DNA from: Venturia oleaginea
Lineage: Eukaryota > Ascomycota > Dothideomycetes > Venturiales > Venturiaceae
Direction of reading: 5' to 3'
DNA: 64,000 nt
Assembly: GCA_013176395.1 (NCBI GenBank)
Contig: JABMLP010000011.1
Coordinates: 1,178,001 to 1,242,000, forward strand
The notes below the pieces were generated by a model. The model searched no databases and was not told the origin of the DNA. It saw only the letters and a program-made list of their open reading frames with translations. Made by a program: the position numbers and the translations under genes. Positions 44,494 through 56,200 of this stretch are shown here, in pieces; position 1 is the first letter of the stretch; every line of letters starts with the position of its first letter.

Positions 44494-44900
44494 CTAAACC
44501 AACCCAATCGACACGTCTCCCTTCACTCTTGCCTACAGTCTGTCAGCACGTAAACCACGCTTTCAATACCAACCCATGTACTGACATAAATCTCCACCTC
44601 AACCTCAAGGTCCAGCTCAATCTTGACCGACATTGTAGGCTCCTTCCCACTCATGGGTCTATCCGCAATTCTGCTTACCCGTGCGGACATCATCCGGTGT
44701 TTGCCCTGCCTGTGCGGGAACTTGAACTCTGGCTCCGATTCCTCCTCGTCATGCTCATAATCATCGTATTTGGGCACCGACTTCTTCCTCCTTTGCAACT
44801 TTCCGGCCTTCTTCTCGAAATCGTCGCGGAGAGGGGTAGGTTTTACAGCGGGCTTCTCTGCTGCTGCTGTTGACGCGGACGGGTTGGCTTCGTCAGCCAT
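44494..44900 (-). CDS. Small conserved fungal protein of unknown function
   Basis: Two exons on the minus strand, 44900-44586 and 44532-44494, with a 53-nt intron (GTCAGT...CTGTAG); 117 residues. Splicing replaces a meaningless tail with EIYARVKGDVSIGLV, which fits the smooth pattern MSVKIELDLEVEVEIYARVK. The N-terminal two-thirds is hydrophilic with a Lys/Arg block (KLQRRKKSVPK) and acidic DEEESEPE. The C-terminal alternating pattern suggests an amphipathic beta segment. I recall similar short fungal proteins but know no function. A divergent promoter lies upstream toward 45382. Confidence 0.65.
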
Positions 44901-45382
44901 TATCGGGATTGATTGGATTTGAGGTTCAGATTTGCTCAGTTTCGGGATATATCTGGAGCGGACATTGCGAATCTGGGAATTATGGTCATTCTATATTACT
45001 CAGGTACGATGACGGTGAATAGGGAGGGATCAAGAATCCTGCTTTATTAGATTGTGGAGAGACATCTCACAGACGCGTGTGCCGCGCGTCCGCTGCTGTT
45101 GCAAATCAAGTTTCCCTATTTCCTTTCACTTCTTCTCGTCACTTTGGATACTTTCAATGATATTCTAAGGAATCTCGACTGGATCCCTGACTTCAGCCGA
45201 GTTGCATTCTTCTAAGCAAGTCGCCCTTGTCACCAGATAATACTACTCATCTCACAGGGCAGCACTTGGAGCCAAAATGCCTTTGGTATACTCAAATCCT
45301 GAAGCGTCTTGCTGAGAAAGACTGACATTTTTGAGCTACTTCGTCCTCTACTCGCTTTTCCATCAGTGAATGGCGAAGCCAC
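44901..45382. other. Intergenic
   Basis: 482 bp. It holds the promoter of the small conserved protein gene and the 3' flank of the methyltransferase. No gene seen. Confidence 0.5.
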
Positions 45383-46213
45383 TCACGCCTTCTTCCCCAC
45401 GGCCAAGATAGCTTCCAAATGCCACTTTCGCCCTTCGTCATAGTACTTCCTCACAATTCTATCAAAAGTCGGCCTTACCTCCTCAAACGTTCCATATCTC
45501 TCCCATTGACTCTTCATTCTCTCCACCCCAGGATTTTTATCCTCCCACCAATGCGCCAAGAATCCATCATAACCTCCATATTCAATCTCGAATCGCCCGG
45601 ACTCACTCTTCACATCCATAAATCCAGCTGCTCTGAGCCCGTGCTCTAATTCCTCACTAGTCCTCCAAGCAGCCTTATCGAAGAAATCTCCATCCAGTTC
45701 GAACCCCGCTCGGACCTCTTTACAAGCCTCCACCCACGGTTCGCCTACTTCTACTGCGCCCCAGAGACCGATACCGATGACGCCGCCTTTGTGCAAGGAT
45801 TGAGACATCTTTTCAAGAACTTGTTGCTGGTCATCGACAAATTGGATCATGAATGTGCTCAGCGAATGGGAGAAAGACCCCGGCTCGAGACCGCTGGCAC
45901 TCATATTGTTGACATCGATGACTTTGGTGTTGACGTTTTCGAGATGCTTCTGATCAATCAAGTCTAGCATGCCTCTTGATATATCGGTAGCAAGAACCGG
46001 TGTTGTGGGAAATCTTTCGCTGAGCCGGGAAGTGAGTGCACCAGATCCGGCTCCAATTTCGAGGACGTTGGTTGACTTCGTGAACGGGAGTACGTTGTTG
46101 CTCATGTCGATGAGGATGTTGCCAGCTTGGGTTGTAACCTGTTCTACCCGCTCAGCATACCGTTTAGCTACATCGCCCCATCCAGAGCCCGTATTGAGTT
46201 TGTGAGATTGCAT
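45383..46213 (-). CDS. Class I SAM-dependent methyltransferase
   Basis: Single exon, 276 residues from ATG 46213. The open frame extends upstream to 46402, but the added 63 residues are not typical and the shorter start precedes the usual GWGDVAKRYAERVE helix. Motif I is VLEIGAGSGALTSRL near residues 50-64. An acidic LATDIS (motif II) follows, then SHSLSTFMIQFV (motif IV) and a Gly-rich KGGVIGIGLWG. The C-terminal part with FEIEYGGYDGFLAHWWEDKNP is typical of fungal small-molecule methyltransferases related to UbiE/Methyltransf_11 proteins. The substrate is unknown. The next gene upstream is a multi-pass membrane protein on the same strand (164 bp apart), an arrangement seen in some secondary-metabolite loci. 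Confidence 0.85.
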   Translation of the reverse strand: MQSHKLNTGSGWGDVAKRYAERVEQVTTQAGNILIDMSNNVLPFTKSTNVLEIGAGSGALTSRLSERFPTTPVLATDISRGMLDLIDQKHLENVNTKVIDVNNMSASGLEPGSFSHSLSTFMIQFVDDQQQVLEKMSQSLHKGGVIGIGLWGAVEVGEPWVEACKEVRAGFELDGDFFDKAAWRTSEELEHGLRAAGFMDVKSESGRFEIEYGGYDGFLAHWWEDKNPGVERMKSQWERYGTFEEVRPTFDRIVRKYYDEGRKWHLEAILAVGKKA

Positions 46214-46376
46214 CTCTGGTTGACTTTTGGAGACTGGAGATCGTTTGAATCGAATCACAAGATGGAATACCTTCTTTCGCCCCCACCTCCTTAAAATCGT
46301 GGTATGACATATAAGTACGCCAACACACCAGTTGACGTCAGACATGGCGGCCCGATAGGGCAATTCCTTCGGCACC

Positions 46377-47599
46377 TCACTTCCCTTCGGATCCTCGGAC
46401 AAGTAATATGTTTCCCATCAAAACAAAATCTCTCTCCTTGATCAGAGAAATTGCAGCAGCCGCCGGGCCTCCAACGAGCATCACAAATGCGGTTCTAAGC
46501 AACATGCTCAAGTTCCCTGAAGCACCAGAAACCCCACTTAACCCTGTCCTATTCACAGCCCATGCCCAGACCACAATGGACGAACAAGATATCAGTTCAT
46601 CCCATTGCAAAAACTGTTTTGCACCCTCGCCGATACTGGTGACTTTGGCAATGTTAGACCAAAAGGGTGTTGGTAAGAATAACTTGAGGGGATGGAAGAA
46701 TTCGGTGTACTTTGGCGCAAATACTCCAGGACCGAGTTGTGACAAGATAGATACGGACATTGATGCCAAATGCGGGACAATGGCGACGTACGACGCGAAG
46801 TCATACAAAGCCTGAAGATCTCTCATATGACTGCCATCCGTCGAAGGCGCTGGATTCGCAATTGCTTTCGAGAGCACAAAATGAATGATTGCCGTGAAGA
46901 TAGGATGAAAGAGGCGGGCCACCAGCCAAAACTGCTTGGACTTCCACATTGGAGTCGTGACGGATGAACGTGTCCGCAAGCCCATGAAGACCGGGATGAA
47001 ATGGCCCAATCCCGCCGACCAAGGCAAGATCATCAAATCTTTTTCCGAGATACTAAAAGGGGAGAGGCTCTGCGCTGCAACCGTCGGCGAAGTAAGAAGA
47101 TGTACAAAGCAAAACGCCGGAATGGCCAATGCAACTCCCAAGAGTTCTCCAAACATGCCCCAGAGACTCATTCTGCATATCCCAATCAGTAAACTCTGCC
47201 TCACTTACAAACGGGAGAGATAAAGAAGGGCTAGGGAACTACTCACAACGCCACAGCCCTTCCCCGATTCCCCATCCGAAAACTTTCAATAACAACCAAA
47301 ATCCAAAAACTAGCCAACTGGCCCCAAAAATGTATCCCATGCATACTCAATCCAGGTGCCTTATGATCAGCCAATGGCATAAAAAACAGGACGAAAACTG
47401 ATACGAGATCATCGATTTGTTTGATGCCTGTCCATCGCGTTCGCAATGTTTTGTTCGTACCAGGTAATTTTTTGGCGCGGATGGAGGTGGAGATGAGGTC
47501 TATTGTTCCGTTGTTGGACATGAGGTAGTGTGTTCCGCCGAGAGCGACAAGGAATAGAATTGGAAGTGTGGCTTCTGCGATTTGGACTGGGAGAGACAT
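46377..47599 (-). CDS. Multi-pass integral membrane protein, fungal, unknown function
   Basis: Two exons, 47599-47247 and 47172-46377, separated by a 74-nt intron (GTGAGTAG...ATGCAG); 382 residues. There are about seven to nine hydrophobic helices, including ATLPILFLVALGGTHYLM, DLVSVFVLFFMPLADHKAPG, LWGMFGELLGVALAIPAFCF and IVVWAWAVNRTG. The segments PLADHKAPGLSMHGIHFWGQ and ESFRMGNRG are strikingly conserved-looking. I recall a fungal family of about 380-residue membrane proteins with this pattern, some near terpenoid clusters where relatives act as membrane-bound cyclases, but I cannot place this one. It lies upstream of the methyltransferase on the same strand. Confidence 0.75.
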
Positions 47600-48245
47600 T
47601 GTGGCGATCGGTTATCTGGGATGAGGAAAATTGTGTAGCCTTGCGAGATGGACGAGCAAGAGGTTTCTTTCGCACAAGGAAAAGAAGTCTTTGAAAGCTT
47701 TGCGCGACAAATTTGTAATCGCGGATTGTTGTGGCCGAAAAGGTCGGATGTGAAAAGGACAACCTTTGAGCTCCTTTGCAAATAGACTTTTAATGAACTC
47801 ACTTCTCAGGAGTAAAAAAGATCTTTTGAGGTTATGGAGTTGAAAGGTTGACTTTATCGTAACAAGACTTGGAGTTGAGCGTCTGAAATCGTTCGCACAT
47901 GTTCCCGTTTCACATCCGGATCACTATGGATTACTCCGACTGTGCTGAAACGATACACACGTGATAAAAAACCGAGGCAAGGCTGTATAATGGTTCTAGG
48001 GGCTGATGGATTTGAATTGCCGAGCAGTGAGCACAAATTTGCTTTTGATGCGGGGAGAGCTCATACAAACAACAATTGACAGCTGCACACCATTGCGATT
48101 TTTGTTTACCCGATAGATATATCACATTGCTATTTCTTGGTCTTACTTCTTCGCGTTATTGAAACAAGAAACCTTGCCATTGCTTGAATGAGAATTTTAA
48201 AAATTCAGCTATGAATTGTAATATGTATTCGTAACGAATACACCA
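47600..48245. other. Intergenic up to tRNA-Gln
   Basis: 646 bp: promoter of the membrane protein gene and the 5' flank of the tRNA. The 60 bp before the tRNA are AT-rich. No gene seen. Confidence 0.5.
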
Positions 48246-48346
48246 GGTTGTATAGTGTAGTGGTGAGCACATCGGTTTTTGAAGAAGTTACAAGAAATCA
48301 CCATCGCCAATTACCGATAACCCAGGTTCGAACCCTGGTACGACCT
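48246..48346 (+). tRNA. tRNA-Gln (anticodon TTG) with a 29-nt intron
   Basis: All arms pair. The acceptor stem GGTTGTA pairs with TACGACC (one T-G pair) and has discriminator T at 48346. The D stem is GTGT/GCAC, the anticodon stem TCGGT/ACCGA and the T stem CCAGG/CCTGG with loop TTCGAAC. The anticodon TTG is at 48279-48281. The intron 48283-48311 sits after position 37, the canonical place for eukaryotic tRNA introns. The internal promoters are visible: an A box (TAGTGTAGTGG) and a B box (GGTTCGAACCC). It reads CAA codons. Confidence 0.93.
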
Positions 48347-50280
48347 TCAAGATTCTTCTATTAGTTTCTCTAGCGCGAAAATTAATGGAACCATTGCTGG
48401 TTGTGATTTTCTCTGGGCCTGACCATATTCATTTTTTGCATCTCTGTCTCGCCCAATCTCGCACATCCTTCCACCCACATAGACTCTACCCACCCTCAAT
48501 GTCTTGCGTCTAAGGAATGATTATTATTGTATTCCATTAATTATTTATTCATCTTGATCTAGTTATTCTTGTAGATCTCTTTAGGCACCTTGTTTTCATG
48601 GACTTTTCACACATAACATCGCCAATGTTCCGTTTTTGTTGACCCAAAATTAAATAGTATGCTGGAATTAAAGTACAGTTATAAAAAAAGCTCAGTTTCA
48701 TTCTCACTCGATTCCTCATTATGTTCATCTTGCTGACTATCGCAATAGTAATCGATTCTTGAATTTCTAGCTCTCTCAAATCCACAGCGGGAAACTTTCA
48801 TCACGACCACTCCAAGAGCCTAGTCACTTAATGTTTACTATGCGTCTATCAAGGGCTAAACTACTGCCGAAGCTGATGTTATCGATATCACACTTCGACG
48901 TGTCTCACAACAAGGACGATATCCCGTAGATGTCCTCCAATCTTCGCGTACTCAACTGCAAAGAAATCTCGCATTTGCCGGAGATGTCTATCTGCAATGT
49001 TGGTTAGCCGCTATAAAGGAATTTGAAAAAAGGGCTCAGGATATGGTGGATGTCATAAGAATTCGGTGCCTCAGCCGAAAAAATGTACATCTACAAATTT
49101 TGCACATGGGAGGAAAAAGTCCCAATCAGATCGGTTCAAGAGATAAACATGATCGTAGAGTCGCCTTTCCTGCACTGAAGAGACAATTACCAACGACTCC
49201 AAGCAAGGATATGAATTAGCTCAATCAAGCAAACGACGCTCAAAAAGGCTGTTGCTGCGTCATCATAATGACGAAATATTCGCCACTACTCAACTGAAGA
49301 GAATTACGGAAACTTCAAATTTTACCACTTCATCGCTCGCTTCTTCACTTCGTTGTTACTTCCATCGGTTCTCGTGACCTCAACACGACCTTGGTTTGAC
49401 TACCGAAATAAGCCAGCGCTGAGCCATCGATACCGAGTATAGTACGAGCGCTTGAAAGTAAGCAGAAGAGCAGTTCCGCAATCGTACCAATCGCTACAGA
49501 TCTTGACGGGGCAATATCAGATATGGCAAGAAGACTAGGTGGCGAATAGCTGACGGCCGGGTGAAGGGGCTTGTTAGTAGCGGTGAATCTGGATTTTTTT
49601 CATAAGTCGATAAGCTTTTGGAGATAGCATGCCCCGAAGAAGGAGAAGTGGAGACCAAGGATGATAAGTAAGTCGATCGGACAAGCGAAGACCCAGTTTA
49701 GTAAAATGAATATGCGCAAGGCTCTTCTCTTACTGTGAGCTTTTGGCTTTGAATCTTACATTCTTGGATTTATACCTGTAAGGCTTAGCTTTGGAGAACT
49801 GCCGCCTTCGTGCCTACTACTCTTATACTAATCTAGGTCGACATTCTAGCCAGAGGCATCGCTTTTCTTCAATTCAGTTTAAGCTTAAGCCAGTGTCACC
49901 AGCGCGCGCTAGCGAGATAAAAGACAGTAGCTAGGATTCGGTCCCAGGAGCAAAGAGAGGATTCCAGCGTATCTAGGAGGGTAACACGGATAAGCCTGAC
50001 CACGATCGTCGCGCCTATCTATTGCTAATTATTCCGGAACTAGCCAGTTCGAACTTTGCCATCGCGGACCAGCGTGTTGAAAGCTGCTGAAATCGGAGTC
50101 GCTTGATGAGGACTGATTTTTAGATCTAAGTGAAGGAACAGTTCTGAAGAATACGGAGGACTACTAGATGCTAGATACGAACGGAAACGTAGGAGCTCTT
50201 CGTCTGATATCCTCTACGTACAGCTGATAGATAATGAACCACACGGCGACCCTAATAAAAGTGGCTGAAGAGATACATAC

Positions 50281-50440
50281 CGATGAATGGGGCAGGTAGA
50301 TGGGGCAGTTAAATAAATGGAGCAGGTAAATAGTAGGTAAATAGCAGGGAAAAAGTGGGTAAATGGTAGATAAATGGCAGATAAATGGCAGGTATATCAG
50401 AAGAATGACTGATAAATGGTTGCTAAATGGCAGACAAACA
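50281..50440. repeat. Degenerate ATGGCAGGTAA-type minisatellite
   Basis: Roughly twelve irregular copies of words like AATGGCAGRTA and AAATGGAGCAGGT over 160 bp, all G/A-rich on the plus strand. Confidence 0.75.
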
Positions 50441-50888
50441 GTTTAGTGACATGTCGAGGTCGACAAGGGAACAAGGGAAATGAGTAAGGGGCTCGACGGG
50501 ATCTACCCTACCCCTCGGAGTATCGAGTACACCCGCAGGCTTGAAACAAGAAAACTTCGAGGGGCCGAAGAATAAGTTTTGCATCCTCTCAAGATTGGGT
50601 GAGATTAACGTCATCGCAAGACGGAAGAGGAGGGCCTTGAGGTGCATTGCCAAATTCGACAAGACGCAAGGGAAACGGAGAGAGGGAAAGAAAAGAGAGC
50701 TCGTCTTGGCTTCACCACGAAGGGCTACTAGACATCGGACACCGCGTGAAGGTGCGAGCTCGTTCGTCCGACTTCCTCCACGTACACCTGATAAATTTTA
50801 ACTAAATGGTACCTAGTTTAACGACGTCACGGTCGGAACGTTTGACGTCCTCCCAAGACGGCATGAGTTGAAGACATTGCAGGTCGAA

Positions 50889-50996
50889 CAGTTCTTCAGG
50901 CATGTTGAGGCCCTCGCACTTTTAGACTTGCTGAGGTCACAACAGTTCTTCAGGCTTGTTGCGGCCCTCGCAGTTGTCTGACTTGCTGAGGTCATA
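50889..50996. repeat. Two tandem copies of a 54-bp repeat
   Basis: CAGTTCTTCAGGCATGTTGA at 50889 recurs as CAGTTCTTCAGGCTTGTTGC at 50943, with the following GGCCCTCGCA...GACTTGCTGAGGTCA also shared. The sequence after it (to about 51100) keeps GACTTGYCGAGGTC-like words every 50-60 bp, so the array was once longer. Confidence 0.8.
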
Positions 50997-52420
50997 GTTT
51001 GGAGACTTATCGAGGTCTGGAAAGATTTTAAGGCATGCCGAGGCCTAATAGTTAAGAGACTTGTCGAGGTCTGAGCCTTTTTGTGACTTGCTCAGGTCCG
51101 CAAGATCGCGTAGCTCTTCTTCAATGACCCAACCGTAGATGAGAGCATCGACGAAAATGAATGACAAGACTCGCTGCAAGACCAACTATGTGGGCAGCAG
51201 GTACAGAATGCTTCGGATTGGGTCTGCCACAAAGGTGGAGAAGATTACTTCTCGAGCTTCGCCCTCGGTTCCTAGGCTGTTCTTCCGTAGACGATAAATG
51301 CGCTTTCGCTGCAATCAGAATGGCGGAAAATATGGTGGGAAGCAAGTTCGGTGCCGGGAAACCGGTCGAACTTACCTAGACTCAGTTTAAGGTCATGACT
51401 GGGACACATGTGATGGATGGAACGGTGCTGAGTTCCAAAGGTTGCTGGAAGCCAGCTCATGGATCTTTGATGCCTGTAGCTATGTGGTAAGCCAGTATTG
51501 ATAAAGAAAAGACTAGAAGACTTACTGGTGAAGGTGTGGTGAAGGTGGTTGTGTTGGGGGAATGTAAGTGAAGGAAGATTTAAGGCGGGCGTAGCAGCCT
51601 TTATGTCTTTTCCTCGCCGCTGTCGCTGACCGAAAAACTGTAAAAAGAGGGGTCTGAGCAGGTTTTGCGGGCTGTGGGTTTTGCTTTCTGAGTACCATGG
51701 AAGAAATGAGCTCGATGGCTGGACGGTGCCACAACAGACGTTGCAACAACCACATTACTAGAGAATGCTCCTGGATGAAGAGTGAGGTCTGTTGCATGAT
51801 GCTACAAGCGCCTAGGCTGTATTAGTCAGTTGTTGAAGCTTGAGGTGAGATGAGGCGATAGGGAGAGGTTGCGTTCAGCCTAACACAGCTCGCCCTTCTC
51901 GAACGTCAATTGCCAAACAGACTTTGATCTGTCCCGCTGTAATTGAAATCAGGGACTTCCAAACATCTATCTCACTGGTACCTACCACATACGATGTCTT
52001 CTGTAGCAGCGACCCGCCGTCACCCGTGGTAAAGATGCGGCCGTTTTGCGCCGAATGACTGAAGCTTTCTTTGAAACCTTCTCCCTGAATAAGAATCTGC
52101 TCCACGCTCTGGTTCGTTCCACCGTACCGCTATCTGGAGGCCGCCAAATGTGAGCATCACATCACAAACAGCCGATGCTATCCTCGTCTTCCAGCAGTAG
52201 CGACGGTGCAAAAACGGGAACTGTGGTCACGTGTGGCCGTTTGCCATGCCCCGTTCCAGTCGAAGACCTTAGAGAACCCTTGGAACTCATGCCACGGTGA
52301 CCAATGACATCTCTTATTCCAGCAATAGCGATGATGCAAACAGCCTAGATTCTGGTACTGGCGCAACTGCCTTGCACGTACGGGAAGGTGCGCCCGGAAA
52401 CTACCACTGGAGGAAGCAGA

Positions 52421-52610
52421 AAGTGACAGAAGGTAACAGAAAGTGACAGAAGGTAACAGAAAGTGACAGAAGGTAACAGAAAGTGACAGAAGGTAACAGA
52501 AAGTGACAGAAGGTAACAGAAAGTGACAGAAGGTAACAGAAAGTGACAGAAGGTAACAGAAAGTGACAGAAGGTAACAGAAAGTGACAGAAGGTAACAGA
52601 AAGTGACAGA
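52421..52610. repeat. Perfect 20-bp minisatellite, 9.5 copies
   Basis: The unit AAGTGACAGAAGGTAACAGA is repeated without a single mismatch for 190 bp; each unit is itself a doublet of two related 10-mers (AAGTGACAGA and AGGTAACAGA). The perfect match indicates recent expansion. Confidence 0.98.
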
Positions 52611-53248
52611 GCCGTGGAACATTCTCACCATGTGAGGCCTTTCAGGTTGCTGCTGAACTGTCTGGAGTTCCGATATCGTCTGAAAAACTCCGGTAGCACT
52701 GTGATAGGATCCGAATACAGAGAGCATAAGAGTGAGTGGCTGATGAAGCTAGCAAAACTTGATCATCACTCTCCCCACAGACGAGGAGTTCAAAAGACAT
52801 GTTTGCATAATCTCACATCCCACTGGGGACATGGAGAGACCTCTACGGATCATCCATGACAGTTTCACGAAGTCCATAGCTTCTGCTAGGGAAACCTCAA
52901 AATACCATGCCGCTCATACATCTAATTTGACAAAACGCCTATAATCCCTATCCATGAAATGGAGACAACCACCTCTGCCGCACTATCGTGTTGCACGCCG
53001 ACCGCACTTGCTCGCCAAAAGTGAGAAAAGGCTATATATATAGTCAGCTATCAGAACAGTTTTTCGTAATTCCCTCTTTTCCCAACCATGAAATATATGC
53101 ATACCCGCCTTGAGTGGCATCGTGCTAAAAAGTCTCCCCAGTAATTAGGTTTGTCATATACGCTCATCCAAAGAATGTTGTGTGAAGTACAATAGCAAGC
53201 TCAGAACGCCTGAATCGTTGTCCGCTACTTGTAAGTGATGATCATCGT
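52611..53248. other. 3' flank of SREBP gene
   Basis: 638 bp between the minisatellite and the SREBP stop. A plus-strand frame at 52759-52944 is not recognised. A TATATATA run lies near 53032-53041. Confidence 0.45.
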
Positions 53249-56200
53249 TCATGCCACCACCCGTTTCTCCCTCGCATTGACCACCAGCATCTCAATCTCT
53301 TCGCCTCCGTCCTGGCTAACGTACCCAGCATCGCTCTCTGTGTCGGAAAAGTCGACGCCGACGAGCATCTTGCTGGTGGCGACACAGCGTTCGACGCACT
53401 TGGATCGTAACTTCGTTGGCAGGCTAGTCGCGTTGCCAGAATTCGTTCCCACCCACACACGCATGCAGGTCACTATCAGCTCCAGGCTGGGTCGTGTGCT
53501 CTCAAGCAGGACCGGGTGTTGAGTGAATGTGTCGAGGACACCAAAGGCGGCGACGAATGTGAGGAGAGTGAAGCTGTTCTCAGATGGTCGGTATCTGTTG
53601 ACAGCAGCGACTGTACGACGTAGTGCCGCTTGGCGAGCCTCCATAGGAATTATGTCCGCCGCTTCAGCTTCGGCAAGAGCCAGGCATTTGGCAAGGAGTA
53701 GTGCACTGCGTATGTCGGAAGAAATCGGACCACGGCCGATGACGTTGAGAAGTGTTTGTGGCGTTTTTGGAGACTCCAGTCTCTTGATAGACTCCGATGG
53801 CAACGCTTGATATGCTGAATCAACAAGCTCGAGACGTTTGTCTTTGACGATGACAGCTTTCGCAGTCAATGCTCGAATCTGTGCACCTGAGGTAGGTGGC
53901 GCGATGGCAATGGCCGTATCGACTTGAGCAACAATGATGTCCTGAGCAGAGCCTGCGAGTGACTGGGCCAATGTGTTGCTGACGTGGTGGCTTGACAACC
54001 AGGCAGCAAGCGCATCGAGAGGCGACGAAATTGCAAAGTCTTCCACAACACTATCGGTGCTAGCGTCTTTGTCTGTGCCCTCCGAACTAGGTCGGTTCCA
54101 GGCCAGGTTGTAGGCTCGCTGGATGATGGAGTGAAGCAGAACGTCTCCGGCGTCTAGGTCTAGCAGTGCGGCTAGATGTGATGGAAGTGGCAGATCGTCT
54201 ATTGTCCTGTCGCTCTTGGAGCCATTGTGAAGTCTCATCTTGTGCTCCAGCCGAGCTGCGTTCCAGTAACTGCGAGCAAGCAACATACTGAATTCATTGA
54301 GGATCCATGTAGCTCCCCAGCCTGCTCTGCCAACCTCCCAGAACAGGATGCGGATGTGCAATGCTTTGAGCATCAATCGCATCGGTGTGTCTGGAAGCGT
54401 CCCTGAAGCCATGAGAGTGAGAACAAGGCGACTCATGCTAATCTCGGCGTCGCCACCAGTGAGTTGGGCATCGAGTGCTATCTCCCAGGCCTTGACCCGG
54501 GCAGCTTCTTGTTCCTTCGTGACCTTGAACAGAAGAGCAAAACCATCCCAGCCAATGAGCTTACGTGTGCTGAGCTTTAGTGTCTTGAGAAATAAAGCTG
54601 CCACTTCCAGGAAGAAGTTGTGCCTGGGAACCCAGACCGTTTGAATGGCAGTGAGCCATGCTTTCCGTCGAACCTCCACAGGTGAGGCCAACGAAGGAGC
54701 GGGAGACAGCTCGAGTGCAAGCCCCTTCTTTTTTGGTCGAGGCTTGAAATTCAACAGAGGGGCAACTACGTAGACAAAAGCGCCACAGAGCAGAGCAAGC
54801 CTGAAGATGGAGAGTGCTTGTTGTGGGGCAATGCCAAACATGGCTGATTGAGGGTACAGAGCTCGAATGACTTGAGAGATCAACTGTATCGGCGCGGCGA
54901 AAAGGCCACGGGCAGCTGGTTCATTACCGTTCTGTTCGTTTTCGGTGAATGCTTCGAACAACATCAACCCACCAAGTGAGCCGACCAAGACCTTGCCCAT
55001 AACTCCGCCTCTTCCGTTGACCATGTTCGTCTGGCCTGGTTGAGTCCTGGGTGAATTGCCTGCATATGAGTTCTGAGTCTGCCACTGGCCGTACGGAATT
55101 CCGCTCAATCCATTGCGGCGAATGTTTTCGATGTCAGCAGGTACTGAAATCATTCCTTGAACAGGACCTGTAGGACCACCATTTGTTGGCGGAGAAGGAA
55201 AAGAGTCGTGCCGATACCGAGACATTGAATCTGGAGTTCCCAAACCATTGCCTAGACCTAACGGCGCCATGGACAACTTCTCATACGAATCAACTCTTTT
55301 TTTCACAGCAGCCAGCTCTTCGGCGAGTTTCTTGTTCCGTTTCTCGAGGTGATGAATATATTCTGTGGCTTTCGCAAGGACCGTTGCCTTGTTAAGTTTG
55401 TGTGCTGGAGTAAGGCCTTCCAAATCCTCGGGATTGTCTTCCTCTTCGTTCCCATTGCTGCCGGGACGAGACATCGCTCTCAGACTTGGAACGCTGTCTC
55501 TGAGTGCCGCAATTTTGTCATTGAGATTAGTGCGATACCTCTTCTCAATCATGTTGTGGGCTGTCTTCTTCACAGGCTGCTGTTTTCCAGACTGATCACT
55601 GGCATCATCCGATACTTCGGATTTCCTCTTCCTCGTGTTGATAGTAACAGGCGCACTTTCCTCCGGTGATGACGGTACCGATACTGATGAATTGGACCTG
55701 TCATTTGCGGACGTTGGACTGGGCTGCTGCGGACTCCGGGTCACGTCAACAGCTGGCAGTAATGGAATAGCTGAATTACTGAATCGGGAGGAGAGGCCAG
55801 AAAACCCAAGCGGTGATTGCATGGCTACAGTGCTGCTGCCCAAGGGGTTCAAGGTTGCTGACCACGACGAACCATCACGAAGTGGTAGAGTTCCTGACGA
55901 GTTCGATGAGGCACCTCGATATTCAAAAGCGGGTGCACTGCTTCCAGGCTTGCCGAAAGTAAAAGGAATGTTTGAGGTTGCAGAGACTGATGTGTGTTGA
56001 GCAGCGGAGGATAGTCCGAGAACTGGACTGTTTAGCGAGGCATTGGATCGCCTATCAAGGAGGGATCGTTGTTCTTCTGTTGGCATCATATCACCTGGAG
56101 ACCGAGCGTTTCTGGGTCGCGGTTGATTCGGATTCCACTGCATATAGTCGGCCCAGACATGACTGCTGGAGAGCATTTCAGTAGAAAGTGTCCTCGGTGA

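Larger units (their letters stand above)
48347..52420. other. 4-kb gene-free, repeat-bearing region
   Basis: No supportable gene. AT-rich sequence follows the tRNA to about 48750. From 49700 to 51070 there are degenerate repeats (listed separately). At 52140-52350 a roughly 128-bp unit occurs twice (AGCAGTAGCGACGGTGCAAA near 52193 and AGCAATAGCGATGATGCAAA near 52321); the differences are mostly transitions. A related word occurs near 52000. Short frames such as 51522-51797 (minus) are unrecognised. Confidence 0.45.

Noticed and set aside
46214..46402. 63-residue N-terminal extension of the methyltransferase
   Set aside because: The upstream residues do not fit the family, and ATG 46213 begins the normal first helix.
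52401..52727. Minus-strand ORF with repeated SLSVTFCHFLLP-like peptide
   Set aside because: It is only the translation of the 20-bp minisatellite; the unit is not a multiple of three, so reading frames rotate without meaning.
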